In this document: one piece after another, positions 9,573 through 17,911 of the stretch
Layout of the letters: each line of letters opens with the position of its first letter
How positions within the stretch are numbered: the stretch's first letter is position 1
From: [Actinomadura] parvosata subsp. kistnae
GTDB taxonomy: Bacteria; Actinomycetota; Actinomycetes; Streptosporangiales; Streptosporangiaceae
DNA length: 64,000 bases
Reading direction: 5' to 3'
Assembly (NCBI RefSeq): GCF_900323885.1
Contig: NZ_OOHJ01000031.1
Location: forward strand, 62,001 to 126,000
The notes under the pieces: generated by a model
The model's database searches: none
The model's input: only the letters and a program-made list of their open reading frames with translations
What the model was told of the DNA's origin: nothing
Program-made: the position numbers and the translations under genes

Positions 9573-10532
9573 GTGCACTCGCTGGAGGACTACGCCCAGG
9601 GTGTACGGGCGGGCTCCCGTACCTGGATCGCCCGCGCGATCACGCTGGTCGAGTCGACCAGGCCCGACCACCACGCGCTCGCGCAGCGGCTCCTCGTCGA
9701 GCTCACCCCGCTGTCCGGACGGGCGCGCCGCGTCGGCGTGTCGGGCGTGCCGGGTGTGGGGAAGTCCACGTTCATCGACGCGCTCGGCACCCGGCTGACG
9801 GCGGCGGGGCACCGGGTGGCGGTGCTGGCGGTGGACCCGTCCTCGACGAGGACGGGCGGGAGCATCCTCGGCGACAAGACCCGCATGGCCCGGCTGGCGG
9901 CGGACCCGGCGGCGTTCATCAGGCCCTCGCCGACCTCGGGCACGCTCGGCGGCGTCACCAAGGCCACCAGGGAGGCGATGGTGGTGGTGGAGGCGGCCGG
10001 GTTCGACGTCGTGCTGGTGGAGACCGTCGGCGTGGGGCAGTCGGAGACGGCGGTGGCCGACATGGTGGACACGTTCCTGCTGCTCACGCTGGCCCGTACC
10101 GGCGATCAGCTCCAGGGCATCAAGAAGGGCGTGCTGGAGCTCGCCGACGTCATCGCCGTCAACAAGGCCGACGGCGAGCACGAGCCGCCCGCCAGGAAGG
10201 CGGCGCGCGAGCTGGCGGGGGCGCTGCGGCTGCTGCGCTCCGACACGACCCCGCCTCCGGTGCTGACCTGCAGCGGCCTGACCGGCGACGGGCTGGAGGA
10301 GCTGTGGCGGCGGGTCCTGGCCCACCAGGACACGATCGACCTGGAGGCCAGGCGCCGCCGCCAGCAGGTGCGGTGGACGTGGACGCTCGTCCAGGACCGG
10401 CTCCTCGCGGAGCTGCGCGGCGATCCGGGGGTGGCGGAGATCGCCGGCGAGGTGGAGCGCGAGGTGCTCGCGGGGGAGCTGACGCCGGCCCTCGCGGCGG
10501 AAAAAATTCTGTCCGTGTTCAAGAGGCTTTGA
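9573..10532 (+). CDS. meaB: Methylmalonyl-CoA mutase-associated GTPase MeaB
   Basis: A G3E-family P-loop GTPase (319 residues) that gates adenosylcobalamin loading onto MutAB and protects or reactivates the holoenzyme. Walker A is GVPGVGKSTF, followed by AVDPSSTRTGGSILGDKTRM, the ETVGVGQSE switch region, and the guanine-specificity NKAD. GTG 9573 is preceded by AAAGGGG at a suitable distance. The kinase gene diverges from it, and the shared spacer (9462-9572) should carry both promoters. A G-C stem-loop directly after the stop may end transcription. Confidence 0.95.
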   Translation: MHSLEDYAQGVRAGSRTWIARAITLVESTRPDHHALAQRLLVELTPLSGRARRVGVSGVPGVGKSTFIDALGTRLTAAGHRVAVLAVDPSSTRTGGSILGDKTRMARLAADPAAFIRPSPTSGTLGGVTKATREAMVVVEAAGFDVVLVETVGVGQSETAVADMVDTFLLLTLARTGDQLQGIKKGVLELADVIAVNKADGEHEPPARKAARELAGALRLLRSDTTPPPVLTCSGLTGDGLEELWRRVLAHQDTIDLEARRRRQQVRWTWTLVQDRLLAELRGDPGVAEIAGEVEREVLAGELTPALAAEKILSVFKRL

Positions 10533-10546
10533 CCCGCTTTCGGGTC
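10531..10546 (+). terminator. Stem-loop after meaB
   Basis: GACCCG-CTTT-CGGGTC forms a perfect six-pair hairpin that begins just before the meaB stop is completed. There is no T tract, so it could be a G-C-type terminator or an mRNA 3' end. Confidence 0.4.
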
Positions 10547-10686
10547 GGGGCGGGCGCCGAAACGGTACTCCCCGGGTGGAGATACATCCTCCCTGGGTGT
10601 GAAAACCCCCCCTTCCCGATGACCTCCGGACGGGGCGCACCCGTGATGCGTGTCACGATGTCGCGCAACCGAGTGGGGAGGGCTAC

Positions 10687-12886
10687 ATGGGTGCGGAATC
10701 GACAGCGGGATCGACGCTGCCCGACAGGGTGACGGAGGCGCTGGAGGAGTACGGTCGCCTCCTGGACGAGCACGGCATCACCTGGGGCGAGCCGGAGATC
10801 CATTACGTGAAGTTCTTCGCCCGCCGCCGGGTGCTGCCGACCCGGTTGTTCGACCGGTTCTGGGGGCTCGTCCTGAAGGCGGTGGCGGAGAGCCACCCCG
10901 ACGAGCCGCACGACCGGGTCGCCGCCCGGCTGTCCGAGCCCGACTACGACCGCGTGCTGCGCGACACGCTCGACGGCGAGCTGCCGGAGCACCTCGTCGC
11001 CGTGCGTGTCGAGCAGGACGACGTCCGCCTCGAAGGGGCGCCCCGCACCGTGCTCCTGCCCTCGGAGCCGTCCCCGAACGCGCGCCGCCCCGGCGGGGCC
11101 TGCCGCTCGTCATGCTGCCGGGCGGCGAGCCGCGGCCCGCGCGCCCGGGTGACGGGCTCGCGCCCGCCGCGCCGCTGCCCGGGCGCGGCGAGGAGCGGAT
11201 CTCGCTGCTCATCGACTCCAGCCGGGACGCGCCCTGCCTGGTCAGCGTGGACGACGCGCAGCGCCTGCTCCCCCGCGCGGCGCCTGGCTGGCCGAGGTGG
11301 ACGAGGACGGCCTGGTCATCGTCGACGGCGTCCGCGTCCGCCTGGACACGCTGCTGCGGCCCATCCCGTCGGCCACGCTGCGCCTGGTGGCCGGGGTGCC
11401 CTGCCGGTGGAGCGTGGTGGCCAGCGACGGCAGCGGCTGGTTCCCGCCCGACGTCCCGCACCGCTACGACTACCACGGCCGCCCGTACTTCCACGGCGAC
11501 GACCTGCGCCTGGAGGTGCCCTGCCTGGAGCTGACGGTCACCGCCGCGCGCGGCATGGAGCACGGCGAGGCCACGACCAGGCTCGTCCCGCGCCCCGCCG
11601 GCGAGGAGCGGGTCGAGCTGACCCCCGCCCGCCTGTACGACGCCGCCGCCCGCGGCTGGTACGGCGGCGACCTGCACGTGCACCTCAACTGGGCGGGCGA
11701 CCTGGTGGCCGTGCCCGCCGACGCGGCCGCCGCCCAGCACGGCGAGGACCTGCACGTGCTCAACCTGCTGGCCGGCAACGTCTCGGGCCGCCGCGTGTAC
11801 GACCGGGAGGCGCTGGAGCACTGGGTGGACCGCGACCTGCCGTGGTCCGACGGCACCCACCTGGCCAGGATGGGCGTCGAGTACCGCAACGACCTGCTCG
11901 GCCACATCTACGCCTTCGCGCCCCGCTCGGCGCCCGGCCGCTACCACACGGGCTTCGACGGCGACGCCGACTGGCCGCCCAACGCCGACGGGCTGCGCGA
12001 GCTGCGCGGCCTCGGCGCGCTGGTCGGCTACAGCCACCCCTTCCGCGCCCCGATCACCGACGCCGACCCGCCCAAGGGCATCGTCTCGCCGGTGCCGCGC
12101 AACTGCGCCGCCCGCGAGCTGGTGGCCGACGCCGCGCTCGGGCTCGTGGACAGCCTCGACGTGCTCACGCACGCCTCGATCCCGTCCACGGCGTCGGTGT
12201 ACCGGCGGCTGCTCGGCGCCGGCAACCGGCTGGCCGTGACGGCGGGCACGGACGCGATGATCTCCTTCACCCGCTCCGACACCCAGTCGAACCCGCCCGG
12301 CTGGGCCCGCGTCTACGCCCGCGTCGAGGGCGAGCTGACCGCCCGGTCGTTCGCGGCGGCGGTACGCGCGGGCCGCACGTTCGCCACCACCGGCCCCTGG
12401 CTGGAGCTGACGGTCGACGGCCACGGCCCCGGCCACGTGCTGCACGCCGAGCCGGGCGAGCGCGTCAGCGTCACGGCCACCGCCCTCGGCCCCGAGGTGG
12501 CCGCGGTGCGCATCCGCACCGCCGACGGCGTGCGGGCGGGCGCCGAGCGGCTGTCGCCCGGCGGGCGCGGCTGGGGCCGGGACCGGCTGACCGTGACGGC
12601 CGAGCTGCAGGTGGACGCGCCCACGTACATCATGGCCGAGGTGCTGTGCGACCCGCACCCGCGCACGCTGACCGCCACGGGCTACGCCCTGACCAGCCCC
12701 GTGTACGTGGACGTGGACGGCCGGCAGGTGGCCAGGCAGGAGGACGTGCGCTGGTGCCTGGAGTGGCTGGACGGGCTGGAGGAGCTGATCAGGCAGCACG
12801 GCCGCCTGGCCAGCCCCTACCAGTTCGGCGACCACATGTCGCTGCTCGAGCAGGCTCGGGCGGTCTACCAGGGACGGCTGGGCTGA
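10687..12886 (+). CDS. CehA/McbA-family PHP metallohydrolase (two frame breaks in this sequence)
   Basis: ATG 10687 follows GGAGG. The N-terminal 130 residues are helical and unassigned. The C-terminal half is a PHP-type metal-dependent hydrolase with the metal-binding signature GGDLHVHLNW, then LVGYSHPF, LTHASIPS and TAGTDAMISF. This matches the CehA/McbA family, whose founding members hydrolyse carbamate or amide bonds; the substrate here is unknown. The coding frame changes twice. One added C at CCCC 11088-11091 and one at the C5 run 11270-11274 restore a continuous protein of about 733 residues (NARRPRRGLPLVML and LLPPRGAWLAEV at the repaired joins). GTG of the acyltransferase-like gene follows four bases after the stop, indicating an operon. 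Confidence 0.75.
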
Positions 12887-12890
12887 TCCG

Positions 12891-13460
12891 GTGGACGTCA
12901 AGGCCCTGCTGCGTGACCATCCCGCATGGCTGGCGCACCTGGAGTCCGTTGAAGGGCCCGACCTCGTCCTGCCCGCCGACCTCGCCACGGAGCTGCTGCG
13001 GCTCACGGTGCCGCACGAGGACATCGGCGCGGTGCTCGCCGCCAGGCCCGAGCCGGGCAGCGGGCGGTGGTGGCTGGCCGAGCGGTGCGCGCGCTCGCTG
13101 GTGGCCACGATGGGACGGCCGGACGACGGCCCGCCGTCCTTCCAGCCGCTGCCGGAGCTGGGTCCCTACTTCTCCGTGTACGCCTTCCTCGGCGCGCTGC
13201 CGTACACGCTGGCCTACCACCGGGAGCTGGGCATCCCGGCGGAGGTGTCGCAGGCCACCTTCGCCGACCTGGGACGGCTGGTCGCGGTGCACATGACGTG
13301 CGGGTCGTGGCTGCTCGACGACCAGCTCCGCGCGTACCTGCCGGCCGGCTCCCACATCCTCGCCTTCCAGCGGCGCTTCCGCCTGCTGGAGCGCGCGGTC
13401 GCCGACCACCTGGCCGCCGGCGGCACCTGGTACGGCCGCGTGGGCTGGCTCCCCTTCTGA
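12891..13460 (+). CDS. Shortened acyltransferase-domain protein (DUF5596-like)
   Basis: The 189-residue product begins with GTG 12891, four bases after the metallohydrolase stop. It resembles actinobacterial acyltransferase-domain proteins (GNAT-fold, N- and C-terminal DUF5596 parts): LPELGPYFSVYAFLGALPYT, then YHRELGIPAEVSQATFADLG, SWLLDDQLRAYLPAGS and FQRRFRL, ending HLAAGGTWYGRVGWLPF. As I remember the family, members are about 280-300 residues long. Here the segments join as VAVHMTCGSWLLDD and RFRLLERAVADHL with intervening stretches missing but the frame kept. It may be a compact paralogue, an inactivated remnant, or collapsed sequence. Enzymatic activity cannot be assumed. Confidence 0.6.
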   Translation: MDVKALLRDHPAWLAHLESVEGPDLVLPADLATELLRLTVPHEDIGAVLAARPEPGSGRWWLAERCARSLVATMGRPDDGPPSFQPLPELGPYFSVYAFLGALPYTLAYHRELGIPAEVSQATFADLGRLVAVHMTCGSWLLDDQLRAYLPAGSHILAFQRRFRLLERAVADHLAAGGTWYGRVGWLPF

Positions 13461-13465
13461 GAAAC

Positions 13466-13479
13466 TGACCGACCGGCCA
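13466..13479. promoter_or_regulatory. Candidate TetR operator
   Basis: TGACCGACCGGCCA is an imperfect palindrome, typical of TetR-family sites, 31 bp before the regulator's ATG. The -10-like TAGATT (13499-13504) ends six bases before that ATG, so bound repressor would sit near the -35 region. Autoregulation is inferred. Confidence 0.45.
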
Positions 13480-13510
13480 ATTCGGTATCCGTGCGTGCTA
13501 GATTTTGGCC

Positions 13511-14131
13511 ATGCGGTCAGAAATTGATTCGAGCGGCCAGAAAGGGCGGTCGTTCATCGAGGAGGCCAGGCGGGCGCAGATCATGGCCTCCGCCATCGAG
13601 GTCATCGCCGAGGCCGGCTACGCGCAGGCGTCACTGGCGCGGATCGCCGCGCACGCCGGCATCAGCAAGGGCGTCATCTCCTACCACTTCGCCGGCAAGG
13701 ACGAGCTGGTGGAGCAGGTCGTCGAGCACACCTACGGCGCCGTCATCGAGCACGTGCTGGCCCGGATGGAGGGCCTGACCACGGCCACCGAGCTGCTGCG
13801 CGCCCACATCACGGCCGTCGCCGAGCACATGCGGGAGCACCCCACGCAGGTCAGAGCCCTGGGAGAGATCTTCACGAACTTCCGGTCCGCCGACGGCGCC
13901 CTCCGCTACGGCATGCACACCAACGAGGACCTCTACCAGGGCATCGAGCGCATCTTCCGCCTCGGCCAGGAGAGCGGCGAGTTCCGCGCGTTCGACGTGC
14001 GCGTCATGGCCGTCACCCAGCAGGCGGCCATCGACGACATGTTCGCCTACTGGATCACCCACCCCGGCCACGACCTCGACGCTCACGCCGCCGAGCTCGC
14101 CGACCTCATGGAAAGGGCGTGCCGCGCATGA
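13511..14131 (+). CDS. TetR/AcrR-family transcriptional regulator
   Basis: The 206-residue protein has an N-terminal helix-turn-helix (IMASAIEVIAEAGYAQASLA, then AHAGISKGVISYHFAGKDEL) and a variable ligand-binding C-terminal half. ATG 13511 is chosen because TAGATT lies six bases upstream (leaderless arrangement) and the in-frame TTG at 13505 would fall inside that spacing. The stop overlaps the ATG of the membrane acyltransferase in ATGA, so the regulator and enzyme are co-translated. It probably represses its own operon. Confidence 0.88.
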   Translation: MRSEIDSSGQKGRSFIEEARRAQIMASAIEVIAEAGYAQASLARIAAHAGISKGVISYHFAGKDELVEQVVEHTYGAVIEHVLARMEGLTTATELLRAHITAVAEHMREHPTQVRALGEIFTNFRSADGALRYGMHTNEDLYQGIERIFRLGQESGEFRAFDVRVMAVTQQAAIDDMFAYWITHPGHDLDAHAAELADLMERACRA

Positions 14132-15201
14132 AGACGCTGACCGGCACCCGGCTGTACGCGATCGACAACCTGCGGATCGTGCTGACCGCGCTCGTCGTCG
14201 TCCACCACGCCGCCATCACCTACGGCAACATCCCCCTGTGGTACTACACCGAGCCCGCCCAGGACGCCACGGGCGGCGCGCTCGACCTGCTGGTCGTGGC
14301 CGACCAGGCGTTCTTCATGGGGTTCTTCTTCCTCATCTCCGGCTTCTTCACCCCCGGCTCCTACGACCGCAAGGGCGCCCGCGTGTTCGTGCGCGACCGG
14401 CTCCTGCGGCTCGGCGTCCCGCTGCTGGCCTACCTCCTGCTGCTGCGCCCGCTGGCCGACATCGGCGGCGTGCTCGGCCGTGGTGACACGCCGTTCTGGC
14501 AGTACTACCTGCGCTCGTGGGACCCGGGGCCCATGTGGTTCGTCGAGGTGCTGATCGTGCTCGCGCTGGCGTACGTCGGCTGGCGGGCCCTGCGCGCGCC
14601 GCTCGACCCGCGGCCCGCCCCGCTCACCGTGAGGCCGGTCGTGCTGTTCGCGCTGGGGCTGGCGGCGGCCACGTTCCTGTGGCGGCTGATCGTGCCGAGC
14701 GGCACCTACTGGCCGGTGATTGGGTTGCCGACCCCCTACTTCCTGCCCCAGTACGTGTCCCTGTTCGTGCTCGGCTGCGTCGCCCACCGGCGTGGCTGGT
14801 TCGAGACGCTGCCCGCGCGGGCCGCCGGGCTGGGCTTCACCCTGGCCGGGGTGGCCACGCCGCTGCTGCTCGTGCCCTCGCTCCTCACCACCGGCGCGCT
14901 GTCGACGGCGCTGATGGCCGCGTGGGAGTCCGCCTTCGCGGTCGGCATGATCATCGGCCTGACGGTGTGGTTCAGGGAGCGGCACCACACGCAGGGGCCG
15001 CGCGGCCGCTTCCTCGCCGAGCACGCCTTCACCGTCTACATCATCCACCCGCTCGTGCTCGTCGGGCTCGGGTGGGCGCTGAGCCCGCTCGACACGCTCG
15101 CCGTCGTCAAGTTCGCCGCCATGCTGGTGCTCGCGCTGCCGCTGTGCTGGTGGCTGGCCTACCTGGTGCGCTCGCTGCCGGGGGCCAGGCGGGTGCTCTA
15201 G
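14128..15201 (+). CDS. Membrane acyltransferase, family 3 (OafA-like)
   Basis: This 357-residue integral membrane protein has about ten hydrophobic segments. It opens RLYAIDNLRIVLTALVVVHH, with the conserved early Arg and His of acyltransferase family 3, followed by FFMGFFFLISGFFTPGSYDR. Such enzymes transfer acyl groups to cell-surface sugars or secreted metabolites. The acceptor here is unknown. It is translationally coupled to the TetR gene upstream and converges on the thioesterase gene, whose coding region overlaps the last four bases of this one. Confidence 0.85.
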   Translation: MKTLTGTRLYAIDNLRIVLTALVVVHHAAITYGNIPLWYYTEPAQDATGGALDLLVVADQAFFMGFFFLISGFFTPGSYDRKGARVFVRDRLLRLGVPLLAYLLLLRPLADIGGVLGRGDTPFWQYYLRSWDPGPMWFVEVLIVLALAYVGWRALRAPLDPRPAPLTVRPVVLFALGLAAATFLWRLIVPSGTYWPVIGLPTPYFLPQYVSLFVLGCVAHRRGWFETLPARAAGLGFTLAGVATPLLLVPSLLTTGALSTALMAAWESAFAVGMIIGLTVWFRERHHTQGPRGRFLAEHAFTVYIIHPLVLVGLGWALSPLDTLAVVKFAAMLVLALPLCWWLAYLVRSLPGARRVL

Positions 15202-15596
15202 CCCGGCGGCGTCACGAGCATCGCGGGCAGCGGGGACGGGCGGCCGTCGCGCACGCACACGTACGTGACCGTGCCGACCGCCACCAGCTCCTGCCCGCGT
15301 CGCATCGTGAACGTCATCGTGAGCGACGTCGAGCCGATCCTGGCCGGCGCGCTCTCCACCGCCAGCACGTCGCCCAGCCGTGCCGGCGCGTGGTGCTCGC
15401 AGCCGCTCACCTTGACGACCAGGTCGGCGCCCTCCCGCAGCAGCCGCTCGTAGCCGCCCCTGGGGGCGAGCCAGTCGAGGAAGGCGTCCTCGAAGTACTC
15501 GTAGTAGCGGCTGGCGTGCACCATGGCCTGCGGGTCGCAGTGCCGCGGCCGCACCGGCAGGCGGGAGATCACCGCCAGGTCGTCCACGGTGGTCAC
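15198..15596 (-). CDS. Hotdog-fold acyl-CoA thioesterase (4HBT type)
   Basis: The 132-residue single-domain protein shows the hotdog signature: RPRHCDPQAMVHASRYYEYF (Asp plus the helix of 4-hydroxybenzoyl-CoA thioesterase-like enzymes) and later SLTMTFTMRRG. It should hydrolyse acyl-CoA thioesters in the cytosol. GTG 15596 overlaps the stop of the acyl-CoA synthetase gene (GTGA), so both are made together, one forming and one hydrolysing acyl-CoA. The chain-length preference is not visible. Confidence 0.82.
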   Translation of the reverse strand: MTTVDDLAVISRLPVRPRHCDPQAMVHASRYYEYFEDAFLDWLAPRGGYERLLREGADLVVKVSGCEHHAPARLGDVLAVESAPARIGSTSLTMTFTMRRGQELVAVGTVTYVCVRDGRPSPLPAMLVTPPG

Positions 15597-17347
15597 TCGT
15601 AGAAGGAGTCGAGGATCTTGCCGTGCCGCTCCTCGACGGCCTTGCGTTTGATCTTGAGGCTGGCGGTCAGCTCGCCCGTCTCCACCGAGAAGTCCTCCGC
15701 CAGGATCGCGAACTTCTTGACCGTCGCGTAGCTGGCCTCCCCGGCGTTGACCTCCTTGATCGCCTTCTCGACCTCGGCGCGCATGCGCGGATGCTCGCGC
15801 AGCTCGGCCGGGTCGGCGGGCAGCGACTCGGCCTGCGCCCACGGCGTGACCACATCCATGTCGAGCGTGACCAGCGCCGTCACGTAGTTGCGCCGGTCGC
15901 CGTGCACGAACACGTGCGACACGAACGGGCAGGCCGCCTTGATCCGGCCCTCCAGGTACGTGGGCGCGACGTACTTGCCGCCCGAGGTCTTGATCAGCTC
16001 CTTCTTGCGGTCGGTGATGCGCAGCCGGCCGGCCTCGTCCAGCTCGCCGATGTCGCCCGTGTGCAGCCAGCCGTCCTCCAGCGCCTCGGCCGTCTCCTCG
16101 GGCAGGCCGTGGTAGCCGCGCATGACGCCGCGCCCGCCGATCAGGATCTCGCCGTCCTCGGCGATGCGCACCCGCGTGCCGGGGAACGGCGGGCCGACCG
16201 TGCCGAACCGCACCGACTCCGGCCGGTTGAGGAAGCTGCCCGCCGACGACTCCGTCAGCCCGTACCCCTCGAGGATGGTCAGCCCGGCCGCGTCGAAGAA
16301 CTCGGCGACCTCCTGGTTGAGCGGGGCCGCGCCGGAGATGAAGAAGCGGATCCGGCCGCCGAACCGCTCGCGCAGCTTGGCGAACACCAGGCGGTCGGCC
16401 AGGGCGTACTCGGCGCGGGTGGTGACCGGGATCGCGGTGCCGCGCTGCCTGGCGCGGACGACCCGCCGGCCGGTCTCGCGCGCCCACGAGAAGATGCGCA
16501 GCTTGAGGCCGCCCTCGCGCCGCATGTTCGCCACGACCGTGTTGTGGATCTTCTCGAAGACGCGCGGCGCGGCGGCCATGACGGTCGGCCGGACCACGCC
16601 GAGGTTGTCGGCGATCCTGTCGATGCGGCCGTCGATCGCGGTCGGCACGCCGATGTCGATCATCACGACCTCCAGCAGCTTGCCGAACGAGTGCGACAGC
16701 GGCAGCCACAGGAAGTGCAGGTCGGAGGGGGAGATCAGGTCGATCTCGCGCACCGCGCCGGCCGCGTACAGCCAGTTGTCGTGGGTCAGCTCGACGCCCT
16801 TGGGGCGGCCGGTGGTGCCGGAGGTGTAGATCAGAGTGGCCAGGTCGTCCTGGGCGATGGCGTCCACCATCGCGTCGTAGTCGCCGGCGCCGCCGCTCAG
16901 GGAGCCGAGGGTGATCACCCAGCCGTCGTCGCTGCCCGTACCGTCGATCACGATCACGTGCGTGACGCCGGGCAGCTCCTTCTGGACGGACCTGAGCTTG
17001 GCCACCTGCTCGTCGTTCTCGGCGATGACGATCGTGCTGCCCGAGTCGGTGATGACGAAGGCGGACTCGGCGGCCGTGTTCGACGGGTAGATCGTGGTCG
17101 TGGCCGCCCCGGTCGCCAGCACCGCGAGGTCGCAGAGGATCCATTCGAGGCGGGTGGAGCACAGGATCGACACGCGGGTGCCCGGCCCCGAGCCCAGCTC
17201 CGCCAGCGCCAAGGCCAGGTCGCGTACCCGCTCGCCCACCTCCCGCCAGGTCAGCGAGGTCCACCCGTCGGCCGAGGGGACACGATAGGCCTCGGCGTCG
17301 GGGCTGGCCGCGATCCGGTCGCGCAACAGGGAGGGAATGCTGGACAT
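15593..17347 (-). CDS. Long-chain fatty-acid-CoA ligase (FadD15-like)
   Basis: An AMP-forming acyl-CoA synthetase of 584 residues. Motifs are LIYTSGTTGRPKGVELTHDN (P-loop), EGYGLTESS, LHTGDIGELDEAGRLRITDR and KTSGGKYVAP near the catalytic lysine region. The N-terminus MSSIPSLLRDRIAASPDAEA follows a GGAGG site. It activates fatty acids with ATP and CoA for degradation or lipid synthesis. The downstream overlapping gene encodes a thioesterase. Similarity is to the actinobacterial FadD15 group, but the substrate is not determined. Confidence 0.9.
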   Translation of the reverse strand: MSSIPSLLRDRIAASPDAEAYRVPSADGWTSLTWREVGERVRDLALALAELGSGPGTRVSILCSTRLEWILCDLAVLATGAATTTIYPSNTAAESAFVITDSGSTIVIAENDEQVAKLRSVQKELPGVTHVIVIDGTGSDDGWVITLGSLSGGAGDYDAMVDAIAQDDLATLIYTSGTTGRPKGVELTHDNWLYAAGAVREIDLISPSDLHFLWLPLSHSFGKLLEVVMIDIGVPTAIDGRIDRIADNLGVVRPTVMAAAPRVFEKIHNTVVANMRREGGLKLRIFSWARETGRRVVRARQRGTAIPVTTRAEYALADRLVFAKLRERFGGRIRFFISGAAPLNQEVAEFFDAAGLTILEGYGLTESSAGSFLNRPESVRFGTVGPPFPGTRVRIAEDGEILIGGRGVMRGYHGLPEETAEALEDGWLHTGDIGELDEAGRLRITDRKKELIKTSGGKYVAPTYLEGRIKAACPFVSHVFVHGDRRNYVTALVTLDMDVVTPWAQAESLPADPAELREHPRMRAEVEKAIKEVNAGEASYATVKKFAILAEDFSVETGELTASLKIKRKAVEERHGKILDSFYE

Positions 17348-17396
17348 GCCTGACCTCCTGGGGGTGTTGGCCCGACTCTAGGACGGCGGCACCGTC

Positions 17397-17570
17397 TCAG
17401 TCGATGCTCCCGACGGATCGTGATCTCGGCGTGGCGACACCGACCAGCCGCGCGGTGCGCACCTCCCAGACACCGCACGCGCACCTCAGGTACGACACCA
17501 CCCCCTCCGAGGTGCGGTGGGCGGAGACGACGGTCATGGCCAGGGGGTCGTGCAGCTCTCTGGTGTGCAT
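17397..17570 (-). CDS. Small conserved actinobacterial protein of unknown function
   Basis: From ATG 17570 the product is 57 residues and begins MHTRELHDPLAMTVVSAHRT, then SYLRCACGVWEVR. The CxC pair suggests a small zinc ribbon. I recall similar short proteins in many actinomycetes with the HTRxLHDPxAMTV opening, but no function. An in-frame upstream ATG at 17606 would add 12 residues that look less conserved. It lies upstream of the FadD gene on the same strand. Confidence 0.6.
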   Translation of the reverse strand: MHTRELHDPLAMTVVSAHRTSEGVVSYLRCACGVWEVRTARLVGVATPRSRSVGSID

Positions 17571-17634
17571 GATTCCAACGTGCGGTAAGGGCCTTGTGCA
17601 TTTCAATGCTTACGGGGGGATCGGGCTGCGGGGC

Positions 17635-17892
17635 TTGCCAGATGATCGATCTGTCGCGTAAGCTGCCGGACGTCTTATCGCCGACCCCCGGGGGCAGCTG
17701 ACGTGAGGATCTGAGGTCGCGGGCACCGCGCCGTTCGGCCCTGTCATGGGCATGCGCGCATCACCTGGACCTCGAAGGCATCCTCGCCCCTTCGCCGTGG
17801 ACTCCGACTCCGAGTTCCCGCGTGTCGCGCATGTATGCGGTGATTCCCGCCAAGTCACGAAATTTCGACTTTTGTGATGGGAACCGCCTTAT
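17635..17892 (+). promoter_or_regulatory. Former promoter, leader and ribosome site of the ABC-F gene, cut off by the insertion sequence
   Basis: TTGCCA (17635-17640), 18 bp and TAAGCT (17659-17664) form a plausible promoter reading toward the insertion. About 220 bp later GGGAA (17879-17883) lies seven bases before TAT|. If the element and one TAT copy are removed, that TAT joins G at 19602 to re-form the ABC-F ATG. A leader this long would suit attenuation control, as seen for other antibiotic-responsive ABC-F genes. The rest of this stretch holds no convincing gene. Confidence 0.5.
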
Positions 17893-17911
17893 GGACCTGC
17901 AGATTATTAAC
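17893..17911 (+). repeat. Left terminal inverted repeat of the insertion sequence
   Basis: GGACCTGCAGATTATTAAC pairs with the right end. The transposase stop codon (TAA, read on the minus strand) lies within it. Confidence 0.75.

Noticed and set aside
17745..17879. Possible leader peptide in front of the ABC-F gene
   Set aside because: A short frame exists (starting MGMRASPGPRRHP), but its codon third positions are not GC-rich and no ribosome site is convincing.
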